DNA of 64,000 nt from Phycicoccus sp. CSK15P-2. Its GTDB lineage: Bacteria > Actinomycetota > Actinomycetes > Actinomycetales > Dermatophilaceae. The stretch covers positions 1 to 64,000 of the forward strand of contig NZ_JAFDVE010000025.1 of assembly GCF_016888005.1 (NCBI RefSeq), read 5' to 3'. Under the pieces are notes generated by a model. It was not told the DNA's origin. It did no database searches and saw only the letters and a list, made by a program, of their open reading frames with translations. How positions within the stretch are numbered: position 1 is the first letter of the stretch; every line of letters begins with the position of its first letter. Positions 50,639-57,895 of the stretch are shown piece after piece. Both the position numbers and the translations under genes were made by a program.

Positions 50639-51603
50639 GTCCGCCAGTCTGCCGCACCGACCCGGCGCGCCACCCAGGCGAACCCGCCGAAGCCTCGCGG
50701 GTCGAGCAGGGAGGCGGCCGCCGAGGCGCGGGAGAGGGCGGCGAGGTATCCGGCGGGGTCGGTACGGGCGTCCTCGACGGATGGGCGGGCCGCGTCGACC
50801 CCGAGCCCGCGCAGGGCGTCGGCCTGGGTCGTCACCGTGTCGGCGGTGAGGCTGTCGACGGCGACGTGCGCCGTGAGGTCGCAGCCGCCGTCGGGTACGG
50901 GGTCGACGAGCGTCCCCGCGCGGTAGGCGACGAGCGAGCCGCCCGGCGGTCGGTTCCCGCGGGTGTGGCCGTAGTCGGCCGCGACGACCGTGCCGCGGCG
51001 CACCCGGCCCACGAGGTCGTCCCAGGCGCGGTCCCGGGCCAGCCCGACCTCGACGCGCGCGCCGTCCGGCAGGTCGTCCGCCGGCCAGTGAGCGGCGCAC
51101 CATGCGGCGTCGTCGGCTCCGAGCGGCGGTCCGGGGGTCTCGGCGCCGGTCACCGGGTCGACGAGCAGCGCGACGAGGCGTCCGCCCTCCACCCGGGCGA
51201 CGGTGCACGGGACGACGTCGAGCCACTCGTTGGCCACGACGAGGACGTCCTCGAGGTCGGTGAGGGCCCCCGGCAGCCCGGCGCCGCCGGGTGAGCGGAG
51301 CCAGGCGATGTCGTCGGGCAGCGCGCCGGGACGCTCGACGACGTCGACACCCGTGAGCCCCAGGTCGGGACGGGCGGCTCGTAGCGCCGTGAGAAGCTCG
51401 CCGCGTCCGGCCCCGACGTCGACGACGTGCACCGCACCCTCGCGGTCGGCGAGGCCGCCCAGCGCCTCCGCGAGGACCTCCCCGAGCGGCCCCTGGGCGG
51501 CGGTCGCGAAGTGCCCCGCGGGGCCGTCCGCCGCACGGTAGAAGCCCTCCGGGCCGTAGAGCGCGACGTGCCAGGCGTCCCGCCAGGGCAGCGGCTCAGC
51601 CAC
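50635..51603 (-). CDS. MidA/NDUFAF7-type SAM-dependent methyltransferase
   Basis: A 322-residue protein of the DUF185/MidA family. It opens [20 protein letters not shown] followed by [20 protein letters not shown], and has the SAM motif [16 protein letters not shown] (near 80), [12 protein letters not shown] (the conserved NEL/NEW region), [20 protein letters not shown] and a C-terminal domain with [13 protein letters not shown]. The mitochondrial homologue NDUFAF7 dimethylates an arginine in NDUFS2, the homologue of NuoD, whose gene here overlaps this stop by four bases. GTG 51603 follows GGAGG-rich sequence and overlaps the XRE gene by eight bases. Confidence 0.87.
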   Translation of the reverse strand: MAEPLPWRDAWHVALYGPEGFYRAADGPAGHFATAAQGPLGEVLAEALGGLADREGAVHVVDVGAGRGELLTALRAARPDLGLTGVDVVERPGALPDDIAWLRSPGGAGLPGALTDLEDVLVVANEWLDVVPCTVARVEGGRLVALLVDPVTGAETPGPPLGADDAAWCAAHWPADDLPDGARVEVGLARDRAWDDLVGRVRRGTVVAADYGHTRGNRPPGGSLVAYRAGTLVDPVPDGGCDLTAHVAVDSLTADTVTTQADALRGLGVDAARPSVEDARTDPAGYLAALSRASAAASLLDPRGFGGFAWVARRVGAADWRT

Positions 51604-51808
51604 GGGCCCCTCCGTCCTCCGGGAGGTGGAAGAGCTCCTCGACGGTCGTGCCGAAGTAGCGGGCGAGGGAGATGGCGAGCGGGAGGGAGGGGTCGTACCG
51701 GCCCCCTTCGAGGGAGTTGACCGTCTGCCGGGAGACCCCGAGCGCCTCGCCGAGCGCGGCCTGCGAGAGCCCGCGCTCGGCCCGCAGGCGGCGGATGTCG
51801 TTCTGCAC
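51596..51808 (-). CDS. XRE-family helix-turn-helix regulator (70 aa)
   Basis: A 70-residue DNA-binding protein. VQNDIRRLRAERGLSQAALG then EALGVSRQTVNSLEGGRYDP is a complete HTH_3 domain, and the tail SLPLAISLARYFGTTVEELF followed by HLPEDGG is typical of the small Gram-positive XRE regulators related to YozG. These often form an operon with a small membrane protein, as here (the gene at 51810 lies one base upstream). It starts at GTG 51808. The perfect 32-bp palindrome at 52009-52040, before the operon, is its probable binding site. Its end overlaps the methyltransferase gene. Confidence 0.9.
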   Translation of the reverse strand: MQNDIRRLRAERGLSQAALGEALGVSRQTVNSLEGGRYDPSLPLAISLARYFGTTVEELFHLPEDGGARG

Positions 51809-51809
51809 C

Positions 51810-51995
51810 TCAGGCTCGCCTGACCGACACGACGGCGATGCCCCACACGGCGGTGAGGACGAGGACGACGACCAGGCCGACGAGGACCGCCAGACCGAAG
51901 ACCCACTCCCCGCGGGTCAGCGCCCAGACGCCCGTGGCGACGAAGAGCATCGAGTACAGGCGGTTGAACCAGCTGAGGCTGCGGAGCGTCTCCAT
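51810..51995 (-). CDS. Small two-helix membrane protein (61 aa)
   Basis: Sixty-one residues: METLRSLSWFNRLYSMLFVA, a first helix through TGVWALTRGEW, then FGLAVLVGLVVVLVLTAVWG as a second helix and the end IAVVSVRRA. This type of membrane protein is commonly coupled to a small XRE regulator. It may pass a membrane signal to it, but the function is not known. ATG 51995 lies behind CATAGT, a -10 box ending six bases away, so the transcript is probably leaderless. The palindrome at 52009-52040 covers the -35/-10 spacer. It is the first gene of the operon leading to midA and nuoD. Confidence 0.75.
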   Translation of the reverse strand: METLRSLSWFNRLYSMLFVATGVWALTRGEWVFGLAVLVGLVVVLVLTAVWGIAVVSVRRA

Positions 51996-52008
51996 GACCC
52001 GACTATGA

Positions 52009-52040
52009 CAAGCACCCTTGACATATGTCAAGGGTGCTTG
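52009..52040. promoter_or_regulatory. Perfect 32-bp palindrome, operator of the XRE operon
   Basis: Each 16-base arm reads CAAGCACCCTTGACAT; the two meet at ATAT and the whole is a perfect palindrome. It contains TTGACA in both directions (52018-52023 on plus and its mirror on minus), so it overlaps the -35 of the leftward operon and may also drive a rightward transcript with GACTAT at 52040-52045. Confidence 0.8.
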
Positions 52041-52107
52041 ACTATGGTGGGGATGGTCTTGGGGCAGCCGGCCTCGGCAGGGCCCGGCCCGGCAGTACGA
52101 CGAGGCT

Positions 52108-52151
52108 GCGCGACATGCCGATGCCCGGACCCGTCTCTCGGTATGTCGCGC
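52108..52151. promoter_or_regulatory. Inverted repeat between the palindrome and the DUF2520 gene
   Basis: GCGCGACATGCCGA (52108-52121) and TCGGTATGTCGCGC (52138-52151) pair at 13 of 14 positions around a 16-base loop. It may be a terminator for the rightward transcript from the palindrome, or a regulatory hairpin. Confidence 0.5.
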
Positions 52152-52197
52152 GCTCTCGTCCGCCGCACGTGCGGCCTCGGGGGTTCGGCCGGGCGGG

Positions 52198-52203
52198 TAG
52201 CGT
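52198..52203 (+). promoter_or_regulatory. -10 box of the DUF2520-panC-nadBC operon
   Basis: TAGCGT ends eight bases before GTG 52212, with no ribosome site between, so the first gene is probably read from a leaderless message. Confidence 0.45.
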
Positions 52204-52211
52204 GCTCGTCC

Positions 52212-53102
52212 GTGGACGGCATCGAGCACCCCGCCCGCCTCACCGTCGGCGTCGTCGGTGCGGGCCGCGTCGGGGCCGTCCTCGGTGCCGCGCTCGTCCG
52301 CGCCGGGCACCGCGTCACCGGGACGTACGCGGTCTCCGACGCCAGCCGCGACCGTGCGGAGACCCTCCTGCCGGGCGTGCCCGTGGCCGACGTCCCCACC
52401 GTCGTCGGGGGCGCCGAGCTCGTCCTCCTCGCCGTGCCGGACGACGCGCTCGCCGCACTCGTCGCGGGCCTGTCCGCCACCGGCGCCTGGCAGGCCGGTC
52501 AGCTCGTCGTCCACACGAGCGGCCGGTACGGCACCGCTGTGCTGGAGCCCGTGCGCGCCCACCACGCGCTGCCCCTGGCCCTGCACCCGGCGATGACGTT
52601 CTCCGGGACCGCCATGGACCTCGACCGGCTCGCCGACTGCGCCTTCGGCGTGACCGCCGACGACCCGCTGCAGCCGGTCGCCGAGGCACTCGTCCTCGAG
52701 ATGGGGGGCGCTCCGGTCCGGGTCGCCGAGGAGGACCGCGTCGCCTACCACGCGGCGCTCGCCCACGGCGCGAACCACCTCGTGACCCTGACGGCCGAGG
52801 CGCTCGAGCTGCTGGGCCGGGCCGGGGTGGACGAGCCGAGACGCGTCCTGGCCCCGCTCATGCACGCCGCGCTGGACAACGCCCTGCGCGGGGGTGACGC
52901 CGCCCTCACCGGTCCCGTGGCGCGCGGCGACGTCGGTACGGTGGGTGACCACCTGCGCGAGCTGGACCGGCTCGCCCCCGAGATCCGGAGGACCTACGTG
53001 GCGCTCGCCCGGGCCACCGCGCTGCGCGCGCTCGATGCCGGCCGGCTCCGGCCCACCGCTGCCGAGCCCCTCCTCGACATCCTCGCCGACCAGGAGCGTT
53101 GA
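52212..53102 (+). CDS. Rossmann-fold/DUF2520 domain protein
   Basis: A 296-residue protein. The N terminus is a NAD(P)-binding Rossmann domain (LTVGVVGAGRVGAVLGAALV, GxGxxG), followed by ELVLLAVPDDALAALVAGL and the HTSGRYG segment. The C-terminal helical DUF2520 domain carries HPAMTFSGTAMDLDRLADCA and ALAHGANHLVTLTAEALELL. The layout resembles ketopantoate reductase/6-phosphogluconate dehydrogenase-type enzymes. It is commonly encoded next to panC in actinobacteria, so a role in pantothenate synthesis has been suggested but is not proved. GTG 52212 starts the domain directly. Confidence 0.85.
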   Translation: MDGIEHPARLTVGVVGAGRVGAVLGAALVRAGHRVTGTYAVSDASRDRAETLLPGVPVADVPTVVGGAELVLLAVPDDALAALVAGLSATGAWQAGQLVVHTSGRYGTAVLEPVRAHHALPLALHPAMTFSGTAMDLDRLADCAFGVTADDPLQPVAEALVLEMGGAPVRVAEEDRVAYHAALAHGANHLVTLTAEALELLGRAGVDEPRRVLAPLMHAALDNALRGGDAALTGPVARGDVGTVGDHLRELDRLAPEIRRTYVALARATALRALDAGRLRPTAAEPLLDILADQER

Positions 53103-54020
53103 GTGACCACCACGACCGCCGTCCCCGCCGTCGCGCACACCCGTGAGGAGCTGAAGGCCGCCCGTGAGGCACTGCCGAGCCGCGACGTCGCCGTCGTCAT
53201 GACGATGGGTGCGCTGCACGACGGGCACGCGCAGCTGATCCGGGCCGCCCGGCAGCGGCACGAGCACGTCGTCGTGACGATCTTCCTCAACCCCCTGCAG
53301 TTCGGGCCGAAGGAGGACCTCTCGCGCTACCCGCGCACCTTCGACGACGACATGGCGATCTGCACCCAGGCCGGCGTGGACGTCGTGTTCGCGCCCACCC
53401 CGGACGTCGTGTACCCCGACGGCGACCCCGGTGTCCGGGTGTCCGCCGGTCCGCTCGGCGCGATGCTCGAGGGCGCCTCGCGGCCGGGGCACTTCGACGG
53501 CGTGCTCACCGTCGTCGGCAAGCTGCTGCACCTGACGGCCGCCCGAAGCGCCTACTTCGGGCAGAAGGACGCCCAGCAGCTGCTCCTCATCCGCCGGATG
53601 GTCCGCGACCTCGACTTCCCGGTCGAGGTCGTGTCGGTCCCGACGGTGCGGGAGGACGACGGGCTCGCGATGAGCAGCCGCAACACGTACCTCACCGACT
53701 CCGACCGGGAGGTCGCGCTCTGCCTGAGCCGCGCGCTGCGGGCCGGGGGGGAGGCGGCGTCGTACGGCCCGTCCGCGGTGCGCCGGGCGGCCCGCGAGGT
53801 CCTCGTCGACGAGCCGCTCGCGCTCGTCGACTACCTCGTGCTCGTCCATCCGCTCACGCTGGCCGACGTCCCCGAGTGGTACCGCGGCGAGGCGCTGCTC
53901 GCCGTCGCGGCCCGGATCGGCACGACCCGGCTCATCGACAACACCCCGCTCGTGGTCGGTCCGGGGGGCGGGGCCATCGACGTCTTCTCCGACGTCCCGC
54001 ACGCGCGGGCCGAGGTCTAG
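53103..54020 (+). CDS. panC: Pantothenate synthetase
   Basis: A 305-residue ligase that joins pantoate and beta-alanine with ATP. It has the HIGH-like motif VMTMGALHDGHAQLIRAARQ, FLNPLQFGPKEDLSRYPRTF, GHFDGVLTVVGKLLHLTAAR, FGQKDAQQLLLIRRMVRDL and the KMSKS-like AMSSRNTYL. Length is normal. The GTG start follows the upstream stop with no gap (TGAGTG). panB and panD are not in the window. nadB starts 10 bases later, so two vitamin pathways share one transcript. Confidence 0.95.
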   Translation: MTTTTAVPAVAHTREELKAAREALPSRDVAVVMTMGALHDGHAQLIRAARQRHEHVVVTIFLNPLQFGPKEDLSRYPRTFDDDMAICTQAGVDVVFAPTPDVVYPDGDPGVRVSAGPLGAMLEGASRPGHFDGVLTVVGKLLHLTAARSAYFGQKDAQQLLLIRRMVRDLDFPVEVVSVPTVREDDGLAMSSRNTYLTDSDREVALCLSRALRAGGEAASYGPSAVRRAAREVLVDEPLALVDYLVLVHPLTLADVPEWYRGEALLAVAARIGTTRLIDNTPLVVGPGGGAIDVFSDVPHARAEV

Positions 54021-54030
54021 GGGGCTGCGG

Positions 54031-55752
54031 GTGACCGACACCTCCGGCGCCGTGTCGCCGGCGACCCTTCCCCGACGCCTCGCCGCCTCCGCTCCCGGGT
54101 GGTCGACCGAGGCCGACGTCGTCGTCGTGGGCTCCGGCATCGCCGGGCTCACCTGCGCGCTGCGGCTCCGGGAGCGGGTCGACCGGGTCCTGCTCGTCAC
54201 CAAGACCGTGCTCTCGGCGGGGTCCACCCAGTGGGCCCAGGGCGGCATCGCCGCGGCGCTCGACCCGGAGGACACCCCCGACGAGCACCTCGAGGACACC
54301 CTCGTGGCCGGGGTCGGGCTGTGCGACGTCGACGCCGTCCGTGCGCTCGTCACCGAGGGGCCGGACCGGGTCCGTGAGCTCGTCGCGCTCGGCGCGGTCT
54401 TCGACCTCGACGCCGGTGGCGAGATCAAGCTGACCCGTGAGGGCGGCCACCACCGCGACCGCATCGCCCACGCCGGCGGGGACGCGACCGGGGCCGAGAT
54501 CAGCCGGGCGCTCATCGCAGCGCTCCAGAAGGTCATCGACGACCCGGGGATCGAGGTCGTCGAGCACGCCCTGGTCGTCGACCTCCTGACCGCCGACGAC
54601 GGCGCGGTGTGCGGCGTGACGCTGCACGTCATCGGCGAGGGGCAGCTGGACGGCGTCGGCGCCGCCCGGGCGCGGGCGGTCGTCCTCGCCACGGGTGGGC
54701 TCGGCCAGATCTACACCTCGACGACGAACCCGCCGGTCGCCACCGGCGACGGCATGGCCGCGGCACTGCGGGCTGGTGCCCGGCTCGCCGACCTCGAGTT
54801 CGTCCAGTTCCACCCGACCGTGCTCTACCTCGGCGAGGGGTCGACGGGCCAGCAGCCGCTCATCTCCGAGGCGGTCCGCGGCGAGGGCGCGTTCCTCGTC
54901 GACGACCGCGGGGAGCGGTTCATGACCGGCCGGCACGAGCTCGCCGACCTCGCGCCGCGGGACGTCGTCGCGCGCGGCATCCTCGACGTCATGGGCGAGC
55001 GCGGCCTGGAGCACGTGTGGCTCGACGCCCGGCAGCTCGGCGCGGAGTTCCTCGAGGAGCGCTTCCCGTCGATCGTCGCGCGCTGCCGCGAGCTCGGCTT
55101 CGACCCCGCCACCGACCTCCTCCCCGTCGCACCGGCGCAGCACTACGCCTCCGGCGGCGTCGAGACCGACCTGCGCGGACGGTCCTCCGTCGACGGCCTC
55201 TACGCCTGCGGCGAGGCCTCGTGCACCGGGGTCCACGGGGCCAACCGGCTCGCCTCCAACTCGCTCCTCGAGGGTCTCGTCTTCGCCCACCGGATCGCCG
55301 ACGACGTCACCGCCCGGCTCGCGGCGGGCGAGCTGCCGCGGCGCCTGCCGTCCGACGCGGCGGAGCAGGCGGCCGACCTCCTGGACGCCGCCCGGCGGAT
55401 CGAGGTGCAGCGGGCGATGACCCGCGGATGCGGGCCGCTGCGCACCGCGGCGTCCACCTCCGAGGCCGCCACGGCGCTGGACGTGCTCGCCGCGCTGCCC
55501 CCGTCGGCGGCCGAGCCCGGGCCGGCGTCCTGGGAGACGACCAACCTGCTCCACCTCGGCCAGGCGCTCGCGCTGCTCGCGCACCGTCGCGAGGAGACCC
55601 GGGGCGGTCACCTGCGCCGCGACCATCCGGAGCGGGACGACGCGCGCTGGCTCGTCCACCAGGAGGTCGTCCGCGAGCCGGGCGGCCCGCTGCGGGTGGC
55701 CGAGCGGCCGGCGGCCGAGCCGATGGGCGAGCGGACGGGAGAGCCGACGTGA
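54031..55752 (+). CDS. nadB: L-aspartate oxidase
   Basis: A 573-residue flavoenzyme that oxidises aspartate to iminoaspartate, the first step of NAD synthesis. The FAD-binding motif is VVVVGSGIAGLTCALRLRER (near 31-50). It continues with the succinate-dehydrogenase-like stretches STQWAQGGIAAALDPEDTPD, EGGHHRDRIAHAGGDATGAE, ATGGLGQIYTSTTNPPVATG, EFVQFHPTVLYL (substrate-binding His) and GEASCTGVHGANRLASNSLL. The C-terminal tail after about 555 repeats AERPAAEP-like residues. GTG 54031 is the start; the stop overlaps nadC (GTGA). nadA, the next enzyme, is not encoded nearby. Confidence 0.95.
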   Translation: MTDTSGAVSPATLPRRLAASAPGWSTEADVVVVGSGIAGLTCALRLRERVDRVLLVTKTVLSAGSTQWAQGGIAAALDPEDTPDEHLEDTLVAGVGLCDVDAVRALVTEGPDRVRELVALGAVFDLDAGGEIKLTREGGHHRDRIAHAGGDATGAEISRALIAALQKVIDDPGIEVVEHALVVDLLTADDGAVCGVTLHVIGEGQLDGVGAARARAVVLATGGLGQIYTSTTNPPVATGDGMAAALRAGARLADLEFVQFHPTVLYLGEGSTGQQPLISEAVRGEGAFLVDDRGERFMTGRHELADLAPRDVVARGILDVMGERGLEHVWLDARQLGAEFLEERFPSIVARCRELGFDPATDLLPVAPAQHYASGGVETDLRGRSSVDGLYACGEASCTGVHGANRLASNSLLEGLVFAHRIADDVTARLAAGELPRRLPSDAAEQAADLLDAARRIEVQRAMTRGCGPLRTAASTSEAATALDVLAALPPSAAEPGPASWETTNLLHLGQALALLAHRREETRGGHLRRDHPERDDARWLVHQEVVREPGGPLRVAERPAAEPMGERTGEPT

Positions 55753-56654
55753 CCGACGACCACCGCTTCCCGACGGACGACGCGCTGCTCGTCGTCGAGC
55801 GGGCCCTCGACGAGGACCTCGGGACCTCTGGGGGTGGAGGGCGGGACGTCACGACGCTCGCGACCATCCCGGAGGCCCAGGAGTCGGTCTCGCACGTCGT
55901 CGCCCGGGCGGACGGGGTCGTCGCGGGTCTGCCGGTGGCCGCGCTCGTCCTGGGCGCGGTCGACCGGCGGCTGGGGACCGGAGCGGTGGAGGTCGGGCTG
56001 CACGTCGAGGACGGCGCCCGGGTCTCGCGCGGGGACCACCTCGCGACGCTGCGCGGCTCGACCCGTACGACGCTCGTCGCCGAGCGCACCGTGCTCAACG
56101 TCCTCTGCCGGACCTCCGGCGTCGCGACGCACACCCGGCGCTGGGCGGACGCGCTGGACGGGACCGGCGCGACGGTGCTCGACACCCGCAAGACGACCCC
56201 GGGGATGCGCGCGCTCGAGAAGTACGCCGTGCGCTGCGGCGGCGGCACGAACAAGCGGATGGGCCTGTACGACGTGGCCATGGTCAAGGACAACCACAAG
56301 CTCGCCGCGGGCGGGCTGACGGCGGCGTACCAGGCGGTGCGCCGGGCCTACCCGGACGTCGAGGTGCAGGTCGAGGTGACGACCACCGCCGAGGCGCTGG
56401 AGTCGGTCGCTGCCGGGGCGCGGTTCCTGCTCTGCGACAACATGTCCCCCACGCTGCTGCGCGAGACGGTCGAGGCGGTGCGCGCGACGGGTGAGCGGGT
56501 CGAGCTCGAGGCCACCGGCGGGCTGACGCTGGACGTCGTGCGGGAGTACGGGGAGACCGGCGTCGACTACCTCTCGGTCGGCGGGCTGACGCACTCCTCG
56601 CCCATCGTCGACATCGCCCTCGACCTGGACGCAGGGGCAGCGGCCGAGGGGTGA
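55749..56654 (+). CDS. nadC: Nicotinate-nucleotide pyrophosphorylase (quinolinate phosphoribosyltransferase)
   Basis: A 301-residue enzyme that makes nicotinate mononucleotide from quinolinate and PRPP. It has ALDEDLGTSGGGGRDVTTLA, ERTVLNVLCRTSGVATHTRR, DTRKTTPGMRALEKYAVRCG followed by GGTNKRMGLYDVAMVKDNHK, then VEVTTTAEALESV, LLCDNMSPTLLRETV, LEATGGLTLDVVREYGETGV and the ending SVGGLTHSSPIVDIALD. All active-site Arg, Lys and His residues of the family appear present. The start overlaps the nadB stop by four bases. Confidence 0.96.
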   Translation: MTDDHRFPTDDALLVVERALDEDLGTSGGGGRDVTTLATIPEAQESVSHVVARADGVVAGLPVAALVLGAVDRRLGTGAVEVGLHVEDGARVSRGDHLATLRGSTRTTLVAERTVLNVLCRTSGVATHTRRWADALDGTGATVLDTRKTTPGMRALEKYAVRCGGGTNKRMGLYDVAMVKDNHKLAAGGLTAAYQAVRRAYPDVEVQVEVTTTAEALESVAAGARFLLCDNMSPTLLRETVEAVRATGERVELEATGGLTLDVVREYGETGVDYLSVGGLTHSSPIVDIALDLDAGAAAEG

Positions 56655-56659
56655 GGTCC

Positions 56660-56665
56660 TAGGGT
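56660..56665 (+). promoter_or_regulatory. -10 box of the flavin-reductase/NUDIX pair, leaderless
   Basis: TAGGGT ends six bases before ATG 56672 without a ribosome site. No clear -35 box. Confidence 0.5.
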
Positions 56666-56671
56666 CGGGGG

Positions 56672-57301
56672 ATGCGCCACGAGCTCGCGATCCAGCACGG
56701 TCCGGAGGAGTCGCGGATGCCGGCGCCTGCCGCCTACCGCCTCATGACGTCCTCGGTCGTGCCGCGTCCGATCGCCTGGGTGTCCTCGCGGTCCGCGGAC
56801 GGGGTCGACAACCTCGCGCCGCACTCGTTCTTCACGGTGGCGAGCACCGACCCGGCGATGCTCGCGTTCACGTCGGTGGGGCGCAAGGACACGCTGACGA
56901 ACGTCGAGGCCACCGGGGAGCTCGTCGTCAACGTCGTGCCCGAGCCGATGTTCGAGGTCGCCAACGCCACGTCGGCCGACTACCCCCCGGACATCGGTGA
57001 GTTCGACGCCGAGGGTGTGCAGCGCGAGCCGTCGCTCACGGTGGCACCGCCGCGGGTGGCCGGGGCGCCGGTCGCGTTCGAGTGCCGGCTGCACGAGGTC
57101 CGGCCGACGGGCAACTGCTTCGTCGTCGTGGGGCTCGTGCTGCACGTCGCGGTGTCGGACACGGTCGCGGCCTCGGACGACATGCTCCGGCGCCCGCACG
57201 TCGACATCCGCGCCCTGGACCCGTTGTCACGGCTCGGCGCGGACGAGTGGGGCCGCCTCGGCGAGATCCGTGAGATCCGGCGTCCCCGGTACGAGGGCTG
57301 A
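56672..57301 (+). CDS. Flavin reductase-like domain protein (FMN-binding split barrel)
   Basis: A 209-residue protein. AAYRLMTSSVVPRPIAWVSS then RSADGVDNLAPHSFFTVAST and DPAMLAFTSVGRKDTLTNVE are the FMN-binding core of the flavin reductase-like family; VNVVPEPMFEVANATSADYP and ECRLHEVRPTGNCFVVVGLV complete it. Members reduce or bind flavin, or act as small oxidoreductases. There is no partner monooxygenase nearby, so the specific role is not clear. The NUDIX gene follows three bases after its stop. Confidence 0.88.
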   Translation: MRHELAIQHGPEESRMPAPAAYRLMTSSVVPRPIAWVSSRSADGVDNLAPHSFFTVASTDPAMLAFTSVGRKDTLTNVEATGELVVNVVPEPMFEVANATSADYPPDIGEFDAEGVQREPSLTVAPPRVAGAPVAFECRLHEVRPTGNCFVVVGLVLHVAVSDTVAASDDMLRRPHVDIRALDPLSRLGADEWGRLGEIREIRRPRYEG

Positions 57302-57304
57302 GCC

Positions 57305-57787
57305 GTGCCGACCCCCGACTTCATCCTCGACCTGCGCGCGAAGGTCGGGCACGCGATGCTCTGGCTGCCGGGGGTGACGGCCGTGGTCGTCGACGGAGAG
57401 CGGGTGCTGCTGGTCCGGCGTGCCGACACGGGGGAGTGGACGCCGGTGACGGGGATCTGCGACCCGGGCGAGCATCCGGCCGACACGGCGGTGCGCGAGT
57501 GCCTCGAGGAAACGGGCGTGGTGGCCCAGGTCGACCTCCTCGCGTGGGTCAATGTCACGCGGGTCGTGGAGTACCCGAACGGCGACCGCACGCAGTACGT
57601 CGACCACACGTTCCGGTGCCGGTACGTCTCGGGGGAGGCGCACGTCGCGGACGACGAGTCGAGCGAGGTCGGATGGTTCGGGCTGGACGACCTGCCGCCG
57701 ATGAGCGAGCCGCACGTCGAACGCGTCCGGACGGCCGTGGCGCACGAGGGTCCGACGCGGCTGGACCAGCCGGCCGCGGGGGAGTGA
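57305..57787 (+). CDS. NUDIX hydrolase
   Basis: A 160-residue hydrolase of nucleoside diphosphates linked to another group. The NUDIX box is GICDPGEHPADTAVRECLEE followed by TGV (G-x5-E-x7-R-E-x2-E-E-x-G), with all metal-binding Glu residues present. The N-terminal strand AVVVDGERVLLVRRADTGEW and the later VEYPNGDRTQYVDHTFRCRY are typical of MutT/ADP-ribose-type members. GTG 57305 starts three bases after the flavin reductase stop. The substrate cannot be told from sequence. Confidence 0.92.
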   Translation: MPTPDFILDLRAKVGHAMLWLPGVTAVVVDGERVLLVRRADTGEWTPVTGICDPGEHPADTAVRECLEETGVVAQVDLLAWVNVTRVVEYPNGDRTQYVDHTFRCRYVSGEAHVADDESSEVGWFGLDDLPPMSEPHVERVRTAVAHEGPTRLDQPAAGE

Positions 57788-57841
57788 CGAGCGGCCGTCC
57801 GCTTCGGGGGCGGGTGGGTGCTCGCGGGTCGGAGTCTCGGG

Positions 57842-57870
57842 TTGTACATGTGTTCGATTAAGGGTAGGGT
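57842..57870 (+). promoter_or_regulatory. Promoter of the DUF222/HNH gene
   Basis: TTGTAC (57842-57847), an exact 17-base spacer, TAGGGT (57865-57870). A message starting near 57877 would have a short leader carrying the ribosome site GGGGAGGGGGAAG before ATG 57896. Confidence 0.65.
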
Positions 57871-57895
57871 CGGGGCATCCGGGGAGGGGGAAGCG

